15,847 nt of DNA from an uncultured Oscillospiraceae bacterium (GTDB lineage Bacteria; Bacillota; Clostridia; Oscillospirales; Acutalibacteraceae): contig CABTZO010000022.1 in the NCBI GenBank assembly GCA_902489335.1, positions 1-15,847 on the forward strand, read 5' to 3'. A program made the translations under genes and the position numbers. The notes beneath the pieces were generated by a model. The model searched no databases. It saw nothing but the letters and a program-made list of their open reading frames with translations, and was not told the DNA's origin. Of the stretch, positions 1-7,607 are shown in pieces. Every line of letters begins with the position of its first letter. Positions within the stretch are counted from its first letter, which is position 1.

Positions 1-380
1 CTGTTTTTGATGAGAATGAATTTACGACCATTTTCTGTGTTTTTATACACTACCGCGCCACAAGATATTTCATACAGACATCTCAGAGTATATATTTTGC
101 CTAAGAAAGACAAAGCATCTTCGATCTGATGATTTATAAACTTTTTCTTAGACGGAGCAACGACCAAATAAGTTTTTGAATGCTTTCTGAAAGTAGCAAT
201 CACTCTGCCGTCAAAAACAGAAACTTTATGGTCGATTCCGATAATAAAGGCATTATATGTCCTCTTTTTAAAGGAATTTTCAGTCTTTACAATTCCATGA
301 TTAAGGCCGTAGTAATGGCCTTTGTCATCAGTAGAATCTATTTCGTTTATCACTTTGACGCGGACAAATTTTCCTAACAT
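1..380 (-). CDS. NUDIX hydrolase with N-terminal pyrophosphatase-like domain (partial, 3' end beyond window)
   Basis: The minus-strand frame is open from an ATG at 380 to the left edge (126 codons plus two bases). A GGAGG lies four bases before the ATG. Residues 1-100 resemble the small inorganic-pyrophosphatase-like domain of Firmicutes: LNHG at 26-29 stands where that family has NYG, AFIIGID at 44-50 matches its AYVLGVD, and VVAP is at 73-76. The acidic residue expected just before AFIIG is Asn43, so this domain may be non-catalytic. SCGAVVYK at 106-113, followed by FILIKN, is the usual opening strand of a NUDIX (Ap4A-hydrolase-like) domain. The NUDIX box itself lies outside the window. Likely role, inferred: cleavage of a nucleoside diphosphate-linked or dinucleoside polyphosphate substrate in the cytoplasm. 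It is transcribed divergently from the aldehyde dehydrogenase gene, from its own promoter. Confidence 0.72.
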   Translation of the reverse strand, partial: MLGKFVRVKVINEIDSTDDKGHYYGLNHGIVKTENSFKKRTYNAFIIGIDHKVSVFDGRVIATFRKHSKTYLVVAPSKKKFINHQIEDALSFLGKIYTLRCLYEISCGAVVYKNTENGRKFILIKN

Positions 381-394
381 AAATCCTCCGCATA

Positions 395-444
395 TATCTG
401 ATGCCTTGCGAAAACCTTACAAGCATCCGATTCGGCTAAGCCGA
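395..444 (-). promoter_or_regulatory. Inverted repeats in the leader of the NUDIX gene
   Basis: TCGGCT-A-AGCCGA (432-444) is a perfect 6-1-6 inverted repeat just downstream of the predicted start site, in an operator-like position. A second, imperfect pairing (ATGCTTG with CAAGGCAT, one bulged base) lies between it and the ribosome binding site. Either a repressor site or leader-RNA structure is possible; no regulator can be named from the sequence. Confidence 0.35.
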
Positions 445-460
445 CCAATTTATTTAATTT

Positions 461-489
461 ATTATATCTTAAATCAGACTTTCTATCAA
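461..489 (-). promoter_or_regulatory. Sigma-70/SigA promoter of the NUDIX gene
   Basis: On the minus strand, TTGATA (484-489) and a consensus TATAAT (461-466) are separated by exactly 17 bases. The predicted start of transcription, near 454, gives a leader of about 75 nucleotides before the NUDIX ATG at 380. Confidence 0.75.
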
Positions 490-560
490 TATTTTATAAA
501 AAAGTTCAGTTTTAAGCTTAATATTCAAAATTGTTTAGGTCAAAATATACAAAATTTTTG

Positions 561-588
561 TTGCAAACTAAAATAATTGGTATATACT
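561..588 (+). promoter_or_regulatory. SigA promoter of the aldehyde/alcohol dehydrogenase unit
   Basis: TTGCAA (561-566) and TATACT (583-588) are 16 bases apart. The predicted start near 595 gives a short leader of about 22 bases that contains GGAGG (605-609), seven bases ahead of the TTG start at 617. Confidence 0.55.
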
Positions 589-616
589 TATTACAAATAA
601 AAATGGAGGTATTGTT

Positions 617-1993
617 TTGATAGAAAACGTTCAGGAAATATTAAACAAACAAAATGAATTTTTTGAGTCCGGAAAAACAAGAGATGTGAATTTTAGATTA
701 GAATATTTAAAGAAGCTCAAGAAAAATATTATTGCAAAAGAGAAGGATATTCTTTCAGCTCTTTATACAGACTTATCTAAAAGCGATCTTGAAGCTTATG
801 CTACGGAAATCGGCACAGTTTTGTCCGAACTTAGCTACATGATTAAAAATACCAAAAGATTATCAAAGACTAAGTATAAACTTGCACCGATGTCTCATTT
901 TCCCGGAAAACTTATGGAAACAAGAGATCCTTACGGATGTGTTCTCGTAATAAGTCCCTGGAACTTTCCTTTTCAGTTAACGCTTATGCCGATTATTGAC
1001 GCAGTTGCCGCAGGAAATACAGTTATTTGTAAACCGAGTAAACAGGCTCCCGCAATCAAGGAAGTTATGAAAAACCTTATTGCAGAGACCTTTCCGCAGG
1101 AATATGTAACAATTATAAGCGGCGGACGCGATGAAAATGCCGATTTACTTGATTTAAAATATGATTATATTTTCTTCACCGGTTCCGTAAATATCGGAAA
1201 ATATATAATGTCTAAAGCTGCTCCAAATTTAACTCCCGTTTCACTTGAGTTAGGCGGCAAAAGCCCCTGCATAGTTGATAAATCCTGCAATTTAGATGTG
1301 GCTGTCAATAGAATTGTATTCGGTAAATTCACTAACGCCGGTCAAATTTGCGTAGCTCCCGATTATCTGCTGGTTCATGATGATATTGTCGATACCTTCA
1401 TAGAAAAAGTTAAGAACAGAATAACGGAAGTTTATACAAATGATCCGCTTAGCTGTGCACATCTACCGAAAATTATTAATGACAGAGAGTTTGACAGAGT
1501 TATTTCATTAATCGATCCTGAAAAGGTTGTTTTCGGCGGTAAATATAACAAATCAATCAGAAAGATTGAGCCAACCATAATGAAAGGTGTCACTTTGGAT
1601 GACAAAGTAATGTCAATGGAGATTTTTGGGCCGATAATGCCGATTATAACTTTTAATGACCACAATAAAAATCTGGAAATCATCGAAAAACATTCAAGAC
1701 CCTTAGCTCTCTATGTATTTACCGAAAACAAAAATGTCAAAGATTTTTACATAAAAAATGTCCGATACGGCGGAGGTTGCGTAAATGATACACTCATGCA
1801 TACCGCAACTCACAAAATCGGTTTTGGCGGAGTCGGATACAGCGGAATAGGTCAATATCACGGAAAACATGGATTTGACACCTTTACTCACTATAAGGGT
1901 ATTGTTGATTCTGCTACCTGGATGGATATGCCGGCCAGATATCTTCCCGCAACAAAATCTAAAATGGCAACGATTAAACTTGCTATGAAATAA
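617..1993 (+). CDS. Aldehyde dehydrogenase, class 3 (ALDH3-like)
   Basis: 458 residues, the usual length for bacterial class 3 aldehyde dehydrogenases. It oxidises an aldehyde to the acid with NAD(P)+. Visible motifs: PWNFPF with Asn116 (oxyanion hole), CKPS with Lys139 (cofactor binding), FTGS at 187-190, ELGGKSP with general base Glu211, and GQIC with catalytic Cys245. There is no signal peptide, so it is cytoplasmic. The start is TTG at 617, chosen because GGAGG lies seven bases upstream and the N-terminus matches the family length. The iron alcohol dehydrogenase gene follows after a 55-base gap with only a weak TATAAT (2008-2013), so the two probably form one transcript that interconverts alcohol, aldehyde and acid during fermentation. 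The actual aldehyde substrate cannot be read from the sequence. Confidence 0.93.
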   Translation: MIENVQEILNKQNEFFESGKTRDVNFRLEYLKKLKKNIIAKEKDILSALYTDLSKSDLEAYATEIGTVLSELSYMIKNTKRLSKTKYKLAPMSHFPGKLMETRDPYGCVLVISPWNFPFQLTLMPIIDAVAAGNTVICKPSKQAPAIKEVMKNLIAETFPQEYVTIISGGRDENADLLDLKYDYIFFTGSVNIGKYIMSKAAPNLTPVSLELGGKSPCIVDKSCNLDVAVNRIVFGKFTNAGQICVAPDYLLVHDDIVDTFIEKVKNRITEVYTNDPLSCAHLPKIINDREFDRVISLIDPEKVVFGGKYNKSIRKIEPTIMKGVTLDDKVMSMEIFGPIMPIITFNDHNKNLEIIEKHSRPLALYVFTENKNVKDFYIKNVRYGGGCVNDTLMHTATHKIGFGGVGYSGIGQYHGKHGFDTFTHYKGIVDSATWMDMPARYLPATKSKMATIKLAMK

Positions 1994-2048
1994 TTATTAA
2001 AATATTGTATAATTATATTAAATAACAATAAAGGAGATGTTCGTTATT

Positions 2049-3290
2049 ATGAAAAGCGTTTTATTGGCAAGAACTATTCAGATGCTTTACACCGTAACAA
2101 TGTATGCTTGGGGTATTATTTTCCCCGATCCTAAATTGTTAACCGGTCCCGGCTGTGTAAAAGAGCTTCCTAAAGTGATGAAAAAGAAAAGAATTAAAAA
2201 AGTTATGATTCTCACCGATGAAGTTTTAATGAAGCTCGGAAGTTTGGATGGACTTATTAAGGCTCTCGAAGATAAGAAAATCGAATATGAGATTTTTGAT
2301 AAAGTTGAGCCCAATCCTTCAATCCAGACAATTAAAAAAGCAGCAGAACAATATATCGATACAGGTTGTCAAGCCGTTATTGCTTTTGGCGGCGGTTCTC
2401 CCATCGATACGGCAAAGGGCGTTGTTGCAAAAGCTGCAAGACCTGATCGCGATGTTGCAAAATTCAGAGGAACTTTCAAGGTAATTCTCCCTTCACTCGG
2501 AATGAAAAAACTTATACCGCCTGCAATTTTTGCTGTTCCCACAACTCACGGAACAGGTTCCGAAACAACAATTGCTGCTGTTGTTACAAATACTGAAACA
2601 CATGATAAGTTTTCAATTATGGATCCGTTTATAAGACCGAGATACGCAGTATTGGATCCGGAACTTGTAGCAACACTTCCAAAAAGTTTGACTTCAACAA
2701 CTTCCCTTGATGCTCTGACTCATGCCATTGAGGGTTATACAAACATTTGGTATAACAATAAAAAATTCAATGATTATGGATTAAAAGCAATCAAGCTGAT
2801 TTTTGATAATGTTCTCACCGCTTATGAACATCCTGAAGATTTAGAAGCCAGAAGCAATCTTTTACTTGCTTCCTACTATGCCGGTCTTTGCTTTACAAGA
2901 GGCGGCGTCGGATATGTTCACGGTATAGGACACAGACTCGGCGGTCTTTACGGCGTTCCTCACGGTCTTGCAATGTCGGTTATTTTACCTCATGTCTTTG
3001 GCGACAGTTTCTTAGGGCCATATGTTTATGACAAACTTGCAGAGATAGCTGACTATGTCGGAATTGACGGAAAAGACGAACAGGAAAAAGCACATAAATT
3101 GATTGACAAAATCAAAGACTTAAAGAAAAAAATGGATATTCCGGATGCCTTTGACTGTATTAAAGACGAAGACGTAAAGACTATCGCAAAAAGATGTAAT
3201 GCAGAAATTGTTCCGACATATCCGACAAAACACATATTCAAAATCAAAGAGATCGAAAAATTTATAAGAAAAGAACTTATGATTAAATAA
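2049..3290 (+). CDS. Iron-containing alcohol dehydrogenase
   Basis: 413 residues of the group III (iron-activated) alcohol dehydrogenase family, which reduces an aldehyde or oxidises an alcohol with NAD(P)(H). Visible motifs: GGGSPIDTAKG from residue 114 (nucleotide binding), TTHGTGSE (165-172), and metal ligands Asp221, His225, His291 and His305; the 14-residue gap between the last two His is typical of FucO/DhaT-like enzymes. The ATG at 2037 is rejected because AAGGAG (2031-2036) abuts it directly; the ATG at 2049 keeps a usable, slightly long spacing of 12. The first 25 residues are more hydrophobic than in FucO, but I see no clear signal peptide. It lies directly after the aldehyde dehydrogenase gene and before a strong terminator. 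The substrate is unknown. Confidence 0.93.
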   Translation: MKSVLLARTIQMLYTVTMYAWGIIFPDPKLLTGPGCVKELPKVMKKKRIKKVMILTDEVLMKLGSLDGLIKALEDKKIEYEIFDKVEPNPSIQTIKKAAEQYIDTGCQAVIAFGGGSPIDTAKGVVAKAARPDRDVAKFRGTFKVILPSLGMKKLIPPAIFAVPTTHGTGSETTIAAVVTNTETHDKFSIMDPFIRPRYAVLDPELVATLPKSLTSTTSLDALTHAIEGYTNIWYNNKKFNDYGLKAIKLIFDNVLTAYEHPEDLEARSNLLLASYYAGLCFTRGGVGYVHGIGHRLGGLYGVPHGLAMSVILPHVFGDSFLGPYVYDKLAEIADYVGIDGKDEQEKAHKLIDKIKDLKKKMDIPDAFDCIKDEDVKTIAKRCNAEIVPTYPTKHIFKIKEIEKFIRKELMIK

Positions 3291-3323
3291 TCTTATAAAA
3301 TTTAACATCTAAATTTAACAAAG

Positions 3324-3351
3324 GGATGATAGGATACTATCATCCTTTTTT
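3324..3351 (+). terminator. Intrinsic terminator after the alcohol dehydrogenase gene
   Basis: A perfect 9-bp stem (GGATGATAG / CTATCATCC) with a GATA loop is followed by six T. An upstream A-run could extend the stem. It closes the aldehyde/alcohol dehydrogenase unit 33 bases past the stop codon. Confidence 0.88.
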
Positions 3352-3352
3352 G

Positions 3353-3361
3353 TGTTATAAT
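3353..3361 (+). promoter_or_regulatory. Extended -10 promoter of the glycogen phosphorylase operon
   Basis: TGTTATAAT (3353-3361) is a consensus extended -10 (TGnTATAAT) one base past the T-run of the preceding terminator. The expected -35 position falls inside the terminator stem (GATACT) and is poor, as is common for extended -10 promoters. The predicted leader is about 20 bases and includes GGAGG (3379-3383). Confidence 0.6.
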
Positions 3362-3388
3362 TCTATAAGTTTACTTATGGAGGTAAGG

Positions 3389-5770
3389 ATGGATACTAAA
3401 ATAACAACAGAAAAACTCAAGGAATTAATCGAACAAAAGCTTTCTTTTAATCTTGGGGTCACACCTAAGGAAGCAAGCAACGATAAATTTTATAAAGCCA
3501 TGGCTCTTGTTTGTACAGATATTTTAAGAGAAATTAATTTTAATAATCATAAAAAGACAAGGGATAAAAAAGCCGTTCACTACTTGAGCATGGAGTTTCT
3601 TGTAGGACGTTCACTAAAGAATAATTTATATAATCTTGGACTTACCGAAATTGCAAAACAAGCTCTTTCGGATTACGGTGTTAAGCTGGATAGTTTATAT
3701 GACAACGAACCCGATGCAGGACTCGGAAACGGTGGTTTAGGAAGACTTGCAGCCTGTTATCTTGATGCTTTAGCTTCAAACAATTATGAGGGTTACGGAT
3801 ACTCTCTTCTCTATGAATATGGTATTTTCAAGCAAAAAATCATTGACGGTTGGCAAAATGAATATGCAGATCGTTGGTTACCCGGTGGAAGTGTATGGCT
3901 CACTCCTAAGGTTGAAGAACAGGTTACTGTAAAGTTTGGCGGTCGAGTTCAAGAATTTTGGGACGGCCGTTATCATGCTTCAAAAAGAGTAGAAACTGAT
4001 GAAGTATATGCTATCCCCTATGATATGTATATATCGGGATACGGCGGAGAAAATGTTGCCGTACTAAGACTTTGGAAATGTGATTCTCTTGAAATGGATA
4101 TGGCAGAATTTAACAAGGGAAATTACATGAAATCGGTTGAGCATGATGCAATGGCTGAAATCATCACAAAAGTTCTTTATCCATCAGACAATCATATTGA
4201 CGGAAAGATTTTGAGACTCAAGCAACAGTATTTTCTCTGTTCGGCTTCAATTCAAGACATAGTTCAAAAGCATATAAGAAAGACTAACGACGCTAAAAGC
4301 ATACCCGATAAAATGGTAATTCACATAAACGACACCCACCCTGCCCTTGCTATTGCGGAACTCATGAGAATACTTTTGGACGACTGCGGTTTTTCCTGGG
4401 AAGACGCTTGGGATGCTACAAAACGAACATTCGCCTATACAAATCACACAATTTTATCCGAAGCTCTTGAATGTTGGCCGGAAGATATAATCAAAAAAAT
4501 AATACCGAGAATTTATCAAATCTTATGTGAAATAAATGCAAGACAGATTGCGGAAATCAAAAGTAAAACCGACAATCAAAACATAGTTCAAAACACCGCT
4601 ATAATTAATCACGGTATGATAAAAATGGCAAATTTAGCCTCCTACACAGCAACAAAAATAAACGGTGTTTCAGCTCTTCACTCTGATATTTTGAAAAATG
4701 ATTTGTTTTCTGATTTTTATAATATCTATCCAAACAAGTTTGAAAATGTAACAAACGGAATTGCTTATAGGCGCTGGTTATGTCAAGCTAATCCCGAACT
4801 TTCCAAGCTAATTAAAGAAACTATCGGTGATAAGTTTATCACCGACTATAACGAGCTTTTGAAACTCATGGATTATGTTAATGACGAAACCTTCCTGAAT
4901 AGAATTTTGGAAATAAAAAAACATAACAAAGAACGTTTTTGTCATTATGCAAAAAAACATTCGGATATTTCGTTGAGCCCTGACTTTACTTTCGACGTTC
5001 AGTTAAAAAGACTCCATGAATATAAAAGACAACACTTGAATGCATTAAATATCGTTGCAGACTATCTATATTTGAAAGACAATCCTAATGCTGATTTTCA
5101 ACCGAGGACATATATTTTTGCCGCAAAAGCGGCACCCGGATATTATATTGCAAAAAAGATTATTGAATTTATCTGGGGCCTTTCAAAGCTTATAGACGAA
5201 GACCCTGCTTTGAAAGACAAATTGAAAGTTGTTTTCCTTGAAGATTATAACGTTACAATGGCAGAAGCACTTATGCCCGCTGCCGAAATATCACAGCAAA
5301 TTTCACTCGCAGGAAAAGAAGCGAGCGGAACCGGCAATATGAAACTTATGATAAACGGCGCTGTAACAATAGGCACAATGGATGGTGCCAACGTGGAAAT
5401 TTACGACCGCGTCGGTGAAGACAATATATATATCTTCGGTATGCGTGCAGATGAAGCAGAGCAGGCTTCAAAACATTACAATCCAATGGAAGTATATATG
5501 ACAAATCCACAGATTCGCAGAATTATTGATTTTATCGGTAAAGGCATGGGTCAATATTGCAATCCGGATGTAGAAAACACGAAAAACTACGATCCCTATA
5601 TGGTTCTCAAAGATTTTGACGATTACAGAAATACACATAATCGCCTTATGAACGATTATCCTAATGAACAGGACAGAGCAAAAAAATCACTGATTAATAT
5701 AGCAAAAGCAGCATATTTTTCCGCCGACAGAGCAATTGATGAGTATGCCGACAGAATTTGGAATTTATAG
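3389..5770 (+). CDS. glgP: Glycogen/maltodextrin phosphorylase
   Basis: 793 residues, the usual length for GT35 phosphorylases. It releases glucose-1-phosphate from the non-reducing ends of alpha-1,4-glucans using phosphate and pyridoxal phosphate. Visible motifs: HYLSMEFLVGRSL near residues 64-76, GLGNGGLGRLAAC (111-123), VQLKRLHEYKRQ near 537-548, and EASGTGNMK with the pyridoxal-phosphate lysine at about 652. The frame is open upstream to 3326, but that stretch covers the terminator; ATG 3389 has GGAGG five bases upstream and gives the family N-terminus. The GH13 hydrolase starts eight bases after the stop, so the two are co-transcribed and probably translationally linked. It may act on maltodextrins (MalP-like) rather than glycogen; no glgA, glgC or glgB is in the window to decide. 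Confidence 0.95.
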   Translation: MDTKITTEKLKELIEQKLSFNLGVTPKEASNDKFYKAMALVCTDILREINFNNHKKTRDKKAVHYLSMEFLVGRSLKNNLYNLGLTEIAKQALSDYGVKLDSLYDNEPDAGLGNGGLGRLAACYLDALASNNYEGYGYSLLYEYGIFKQKIIDGWQNEYADRWLPGGSVWLTPKVEEQVTVKFGGRVQEFWDGRYHASKRVETDEVYAIPYDMYISGYGGENVAVLRLWKCDSLEMDMAEFNKGNYMKSVEHDAMAEIITKVLYPSDNHIDGKILRLKQQYFLCSASIQDIVQKHIRKTNDAKSIPDKMVIHINDTHPALAIAELMRILLDDCGFSWEDAWDATKRTFAYTNHTILSEALECWPEDIIKKIIPRIYQILCEINARQIAEIKSKTDNQNIVQNTAIINHGMIKMANLASYTATKINGVSALHSDILKNDLFSDFYNIYPNKFENVTNGIAYRRWLCQANPELSKLIKETIGDKFITDYNELLKLMDYVNDETFLNRILEIKKHNKERFCHYAKKHSDISLSPDFTFDVQLKRLHEYKRQHLNALNIVADYLYLKDNPNADFQPRTYIFAAKAAPGYYIAKKIIEFIWGLSKLIDEDPALKDKLKVVFLEDYNVTMAEALMPAAEISQQISLAGKEASGTGNMKLMINGAVTIGTMDGANVEIYDRVGEDNIYIFGMRADEAEQASKHYNPMEVYMTNPQIRRIIDFIGKGMGQYCNPDVENTKNYDPYMVLKDFDDYRNTHNRLMNDYPNEQDRAKKSLINIAKAAYFSADRAIDEYADRIWNL

Positions 5771-5778
5771 GTGATATT

Positions 5779-7602
5779 TTGTATAACCCGTTATCAAGAG
5801 AATTTAAATCTACAATAGGTGCTGTTGAAGAAAACGAAAATTTAATTTTAAGAATATTGAAATCGGAGTTTGTCGACAGAGCATATTTGCAAATAAGGCA
5901 CGATGAGGATGAGTATTTCTATGCCTTAAAAGGTCAAGAAGACGGAAAGTACTTCAGATTTGATGTTTCTTTAAATAAAACGGGAATATATTTTTATTAT
6001 TTTGAAGTTTTATATAATGATAACGGAAAACAATATGTCTGCCCGGGAAAATATTATCAAGGAGAACTAAAAAACGAAATAACAAGTTATTTTCAACTCG
6101 GAGTATATGAAAAAGATATGCAAATCCCGGATTTACAAGGAAAAATCATATATCAAATTTTTCCCGACAGATTCGCGTTTTCTGATTCAACAAAAAAAGA
6201 TGTTCCGAAAGACAGAGTAATACATAAAAGTTTAAAAGATGAACCTATTTGGGAACTCCAAAACGGCAGAATGTTAAACAACGATTATTACGGCGGTGAC
6301 TTAAAGGGAATTGAAGAATCCATCCCCTATTTGAAAACTCTGAATGTTTCGATAATATACTTAAACCCCATCTTTGAATCTCACACTAATCACAGGTATG
6401 ATACGGCAAATTATTTGAAAATCGATCCCCTGCTCGGAACAAAGGAAGATTTTATTTCTCTTTGCAAAACGGCACATGAGAATGATATAAAAATAATCTT
6501 GGATGGTGTTTTCAACCATACCGGTGCAGACAGCATATATTTTAATAAGTTTAACAGATATGACACAGTCGGAGCATATCAAAGTCCAAAATCAAAGTAT
6601 TATTCATGGTTTCAATTTATAAATTGGCCTGATGATTACGCTTGTTGGTGGGGATTCAAATCTTTACCCGATTTAAATGAAACAAATTCTGATTTCATAG
6701 AATATATTTGTGGAGATAATGGTGTATTAGAAACTTGGCTTGAGGCAGGAGCTGACGGTTTTAGACTTGATGTCGCCGATGAACTTCCGGATGAATTTTT
6801 ACAAATACTAAGAAAGAAAGTCAAAGAAGTGAAAAAAGATGCCGTAATAATCGGTGAAGTTTGGGAAGACGCATCAAACAAAATAAGCTATAACCAAAGG
6901 AAAAAATATCTATGGGGCAAAGAGCTCGATAGTGTTATGAATTACCCTTTCAGACAGGCAATTTTAGATTTTATAATGAAAGATAATGTTGAATCGGCAG
7001 TCCATCGAATAAACACAATAATTGATCATTATCCCAAAAAGATTGTCGATATCTTAATGAATCTGTTAGGCACTCATGATACAGTCAGAATTGCAACTGA
7101 ACTCACCGGACATACAGTTGATTTAAATGACAGAGCAAAACAAGTTCAAGTTGAGTTAAGCGAAGATGAAATTGCCATTTCTAAAAGACGTCTTCGCCTT
7201 GCTTTTACAATGAGTTTCACTTTGCCGGGAATACCTTCAATTTATTATGGCGATGAAACGCCGATGTTTGGATATAGAGATCCTTTTAACAGAAAGCCTT
7301 TTGAAAAACCGAATGAAGATAATGAACTATACAAACACTTAAAATTCTTGGGTCGGTTGAGAATTGAATATTCTTGCTTTAAATCGGGCAAGCTCTCGTT
7401 TATTTCCGCCGCTGACGGAGTAATCGCCTATTCAAGAAAAGATGAAAACTGCGAAGTTGTAATTATCTTAAACAGAGGTGATAACGATATTGTCTATCGC
7501 CTGCAGGAAAAATACAGAGATTATAATGTAATTGTTGGCAAAAAAATTGACGATGAAAACATCATCGTCAAAGCAATTGATTTTATAATTTTAGTTAAAT
7601 AA
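5779..7602 (+). CDS. GH13 alpha-glucan hydrolase (neopullulanase/cyclomaltodextrinase-like)
   Basis: 607 residues with no signal peptide, so it acts in the cytoplasm. Residues 1-115 form a beta-rich N-terminal domain like those preceding GH13_20 maltogenic amylases. The catalytic barrel follows: YQIFPDRF (125-132), LDGVFNH (241-247), SLPDLN (about 295-300), GFRLDVADE with nucleophile Asp331, IIGEVWE with acid/base Glu360, and LGTHDTVR with Asp434. All three catalytic acids are present. The start is TTG 5779: AGGTGAT (5769-5775) overlaps the phosphorylase stop and sits correctly before it. A TTG at 5758, inside the upstream gene, lacks such a site. Pairing with phosphorylase suggests it opens or trims branched or cyclic dextrins that phosphorylase cannot finish. 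Exact bond specificity (alpha-1,4 versus alpha-1,6) cannot be told. Confidence 0.9.
   Translation: MYNPLSREFKSTIGAVEENENLILRILKSEFVDRAYLQIRHDEDEYFYALKGQEDGKYFRFDVSLNKTGIYFYYFEVLYNDNGKQYVCPGKYYQGELKNEITSYFQLGVYEKDMQIPDLQGKIIYQIFPDRFAFSDSTKKDVPKDRVIHKSLKDEPIWELQNGRMLNNDYYGGDLKGIEESIPYLKTLNVSIIYLNPIFESHTNHRYDTANYLKIDPLLGTKEDFISLCKTAHENDIKIILDGVFNHTGADSIYFNKFNRYDTVGAYQSPKSKYYSWFQFINWPDDYACWWGFKSLPDLNETNSDFIEYICGDNGVLETWLEAGADGFRLDVADELPDEFLQILRKKVKEVKKDAVIIGEVWEDASNKISYNQRKKYLWGKELDSVMNYPFRQAILDFIMKDNVESAVHRINTIIDHYPKKIVDILMNLLGTHDTVRIATELTGHTVDLNDRAKQVQVELSEDEIAISKRRLRLAFTMSFTLPGIPSIYYGDETPMFGYRDPFNRKPFEKPNEDNELYKHLKFLGRLRIEYSCFKSGKLSFISAADGVIAYSRKDENCEVVIILNRGDNDIVYRLQEKYRDYNVIVGKKIDDENIIVKAIDFIILVK
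7540..7571 (-). terminator. Terminator of the peptidase-nucleosidase operon, inside the GH13 gene
   Basis: On the minus strand a perfect 10-bp stem (TTGACGATGA / TCATCGTCAA) with a five-base loop is followed by seven T. It begins 37 bases beyond the nucleosidase stop, entirely within the last codons of the convergent GH13 gene. On the plus strand the run is an A-tract before the hairpin, so the terminator points leftward. Confidence 0.8.
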
Positions 7603-7607
7603 AAATT

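Noticed and set aside
180..576. Two plus-strand open frames (65 and 84 codons) at 180-377 and 322-576
   Set aside because: They run antisense to the NUDIX gene and across its promoter, lack good ribosome binding sites and resemble no family.
2008..2013. TATAAT between the aldehyde and alcohol dehydrogenase genes as a separate promoter
   Set aside because: There is no acceptable -35 at 16-18 bases, and the sequence is so AT-rich that the hexamer is expected by chance. The genes are better read as one unit.
2037..2048. Start of the alcohol dehydrogenase at the ATG at 2037
   Set aside because: The AAGGAG directly abuts this ATG, leaving no spacing for initiation.
3326..3388. Extra 21 N-terminal codons for glycogen phosphorylase
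   Set aside because: They would cover the preceding terminator and the promoter. ATG 3389 has GGAGG at proper spacing and the family N-terminus.
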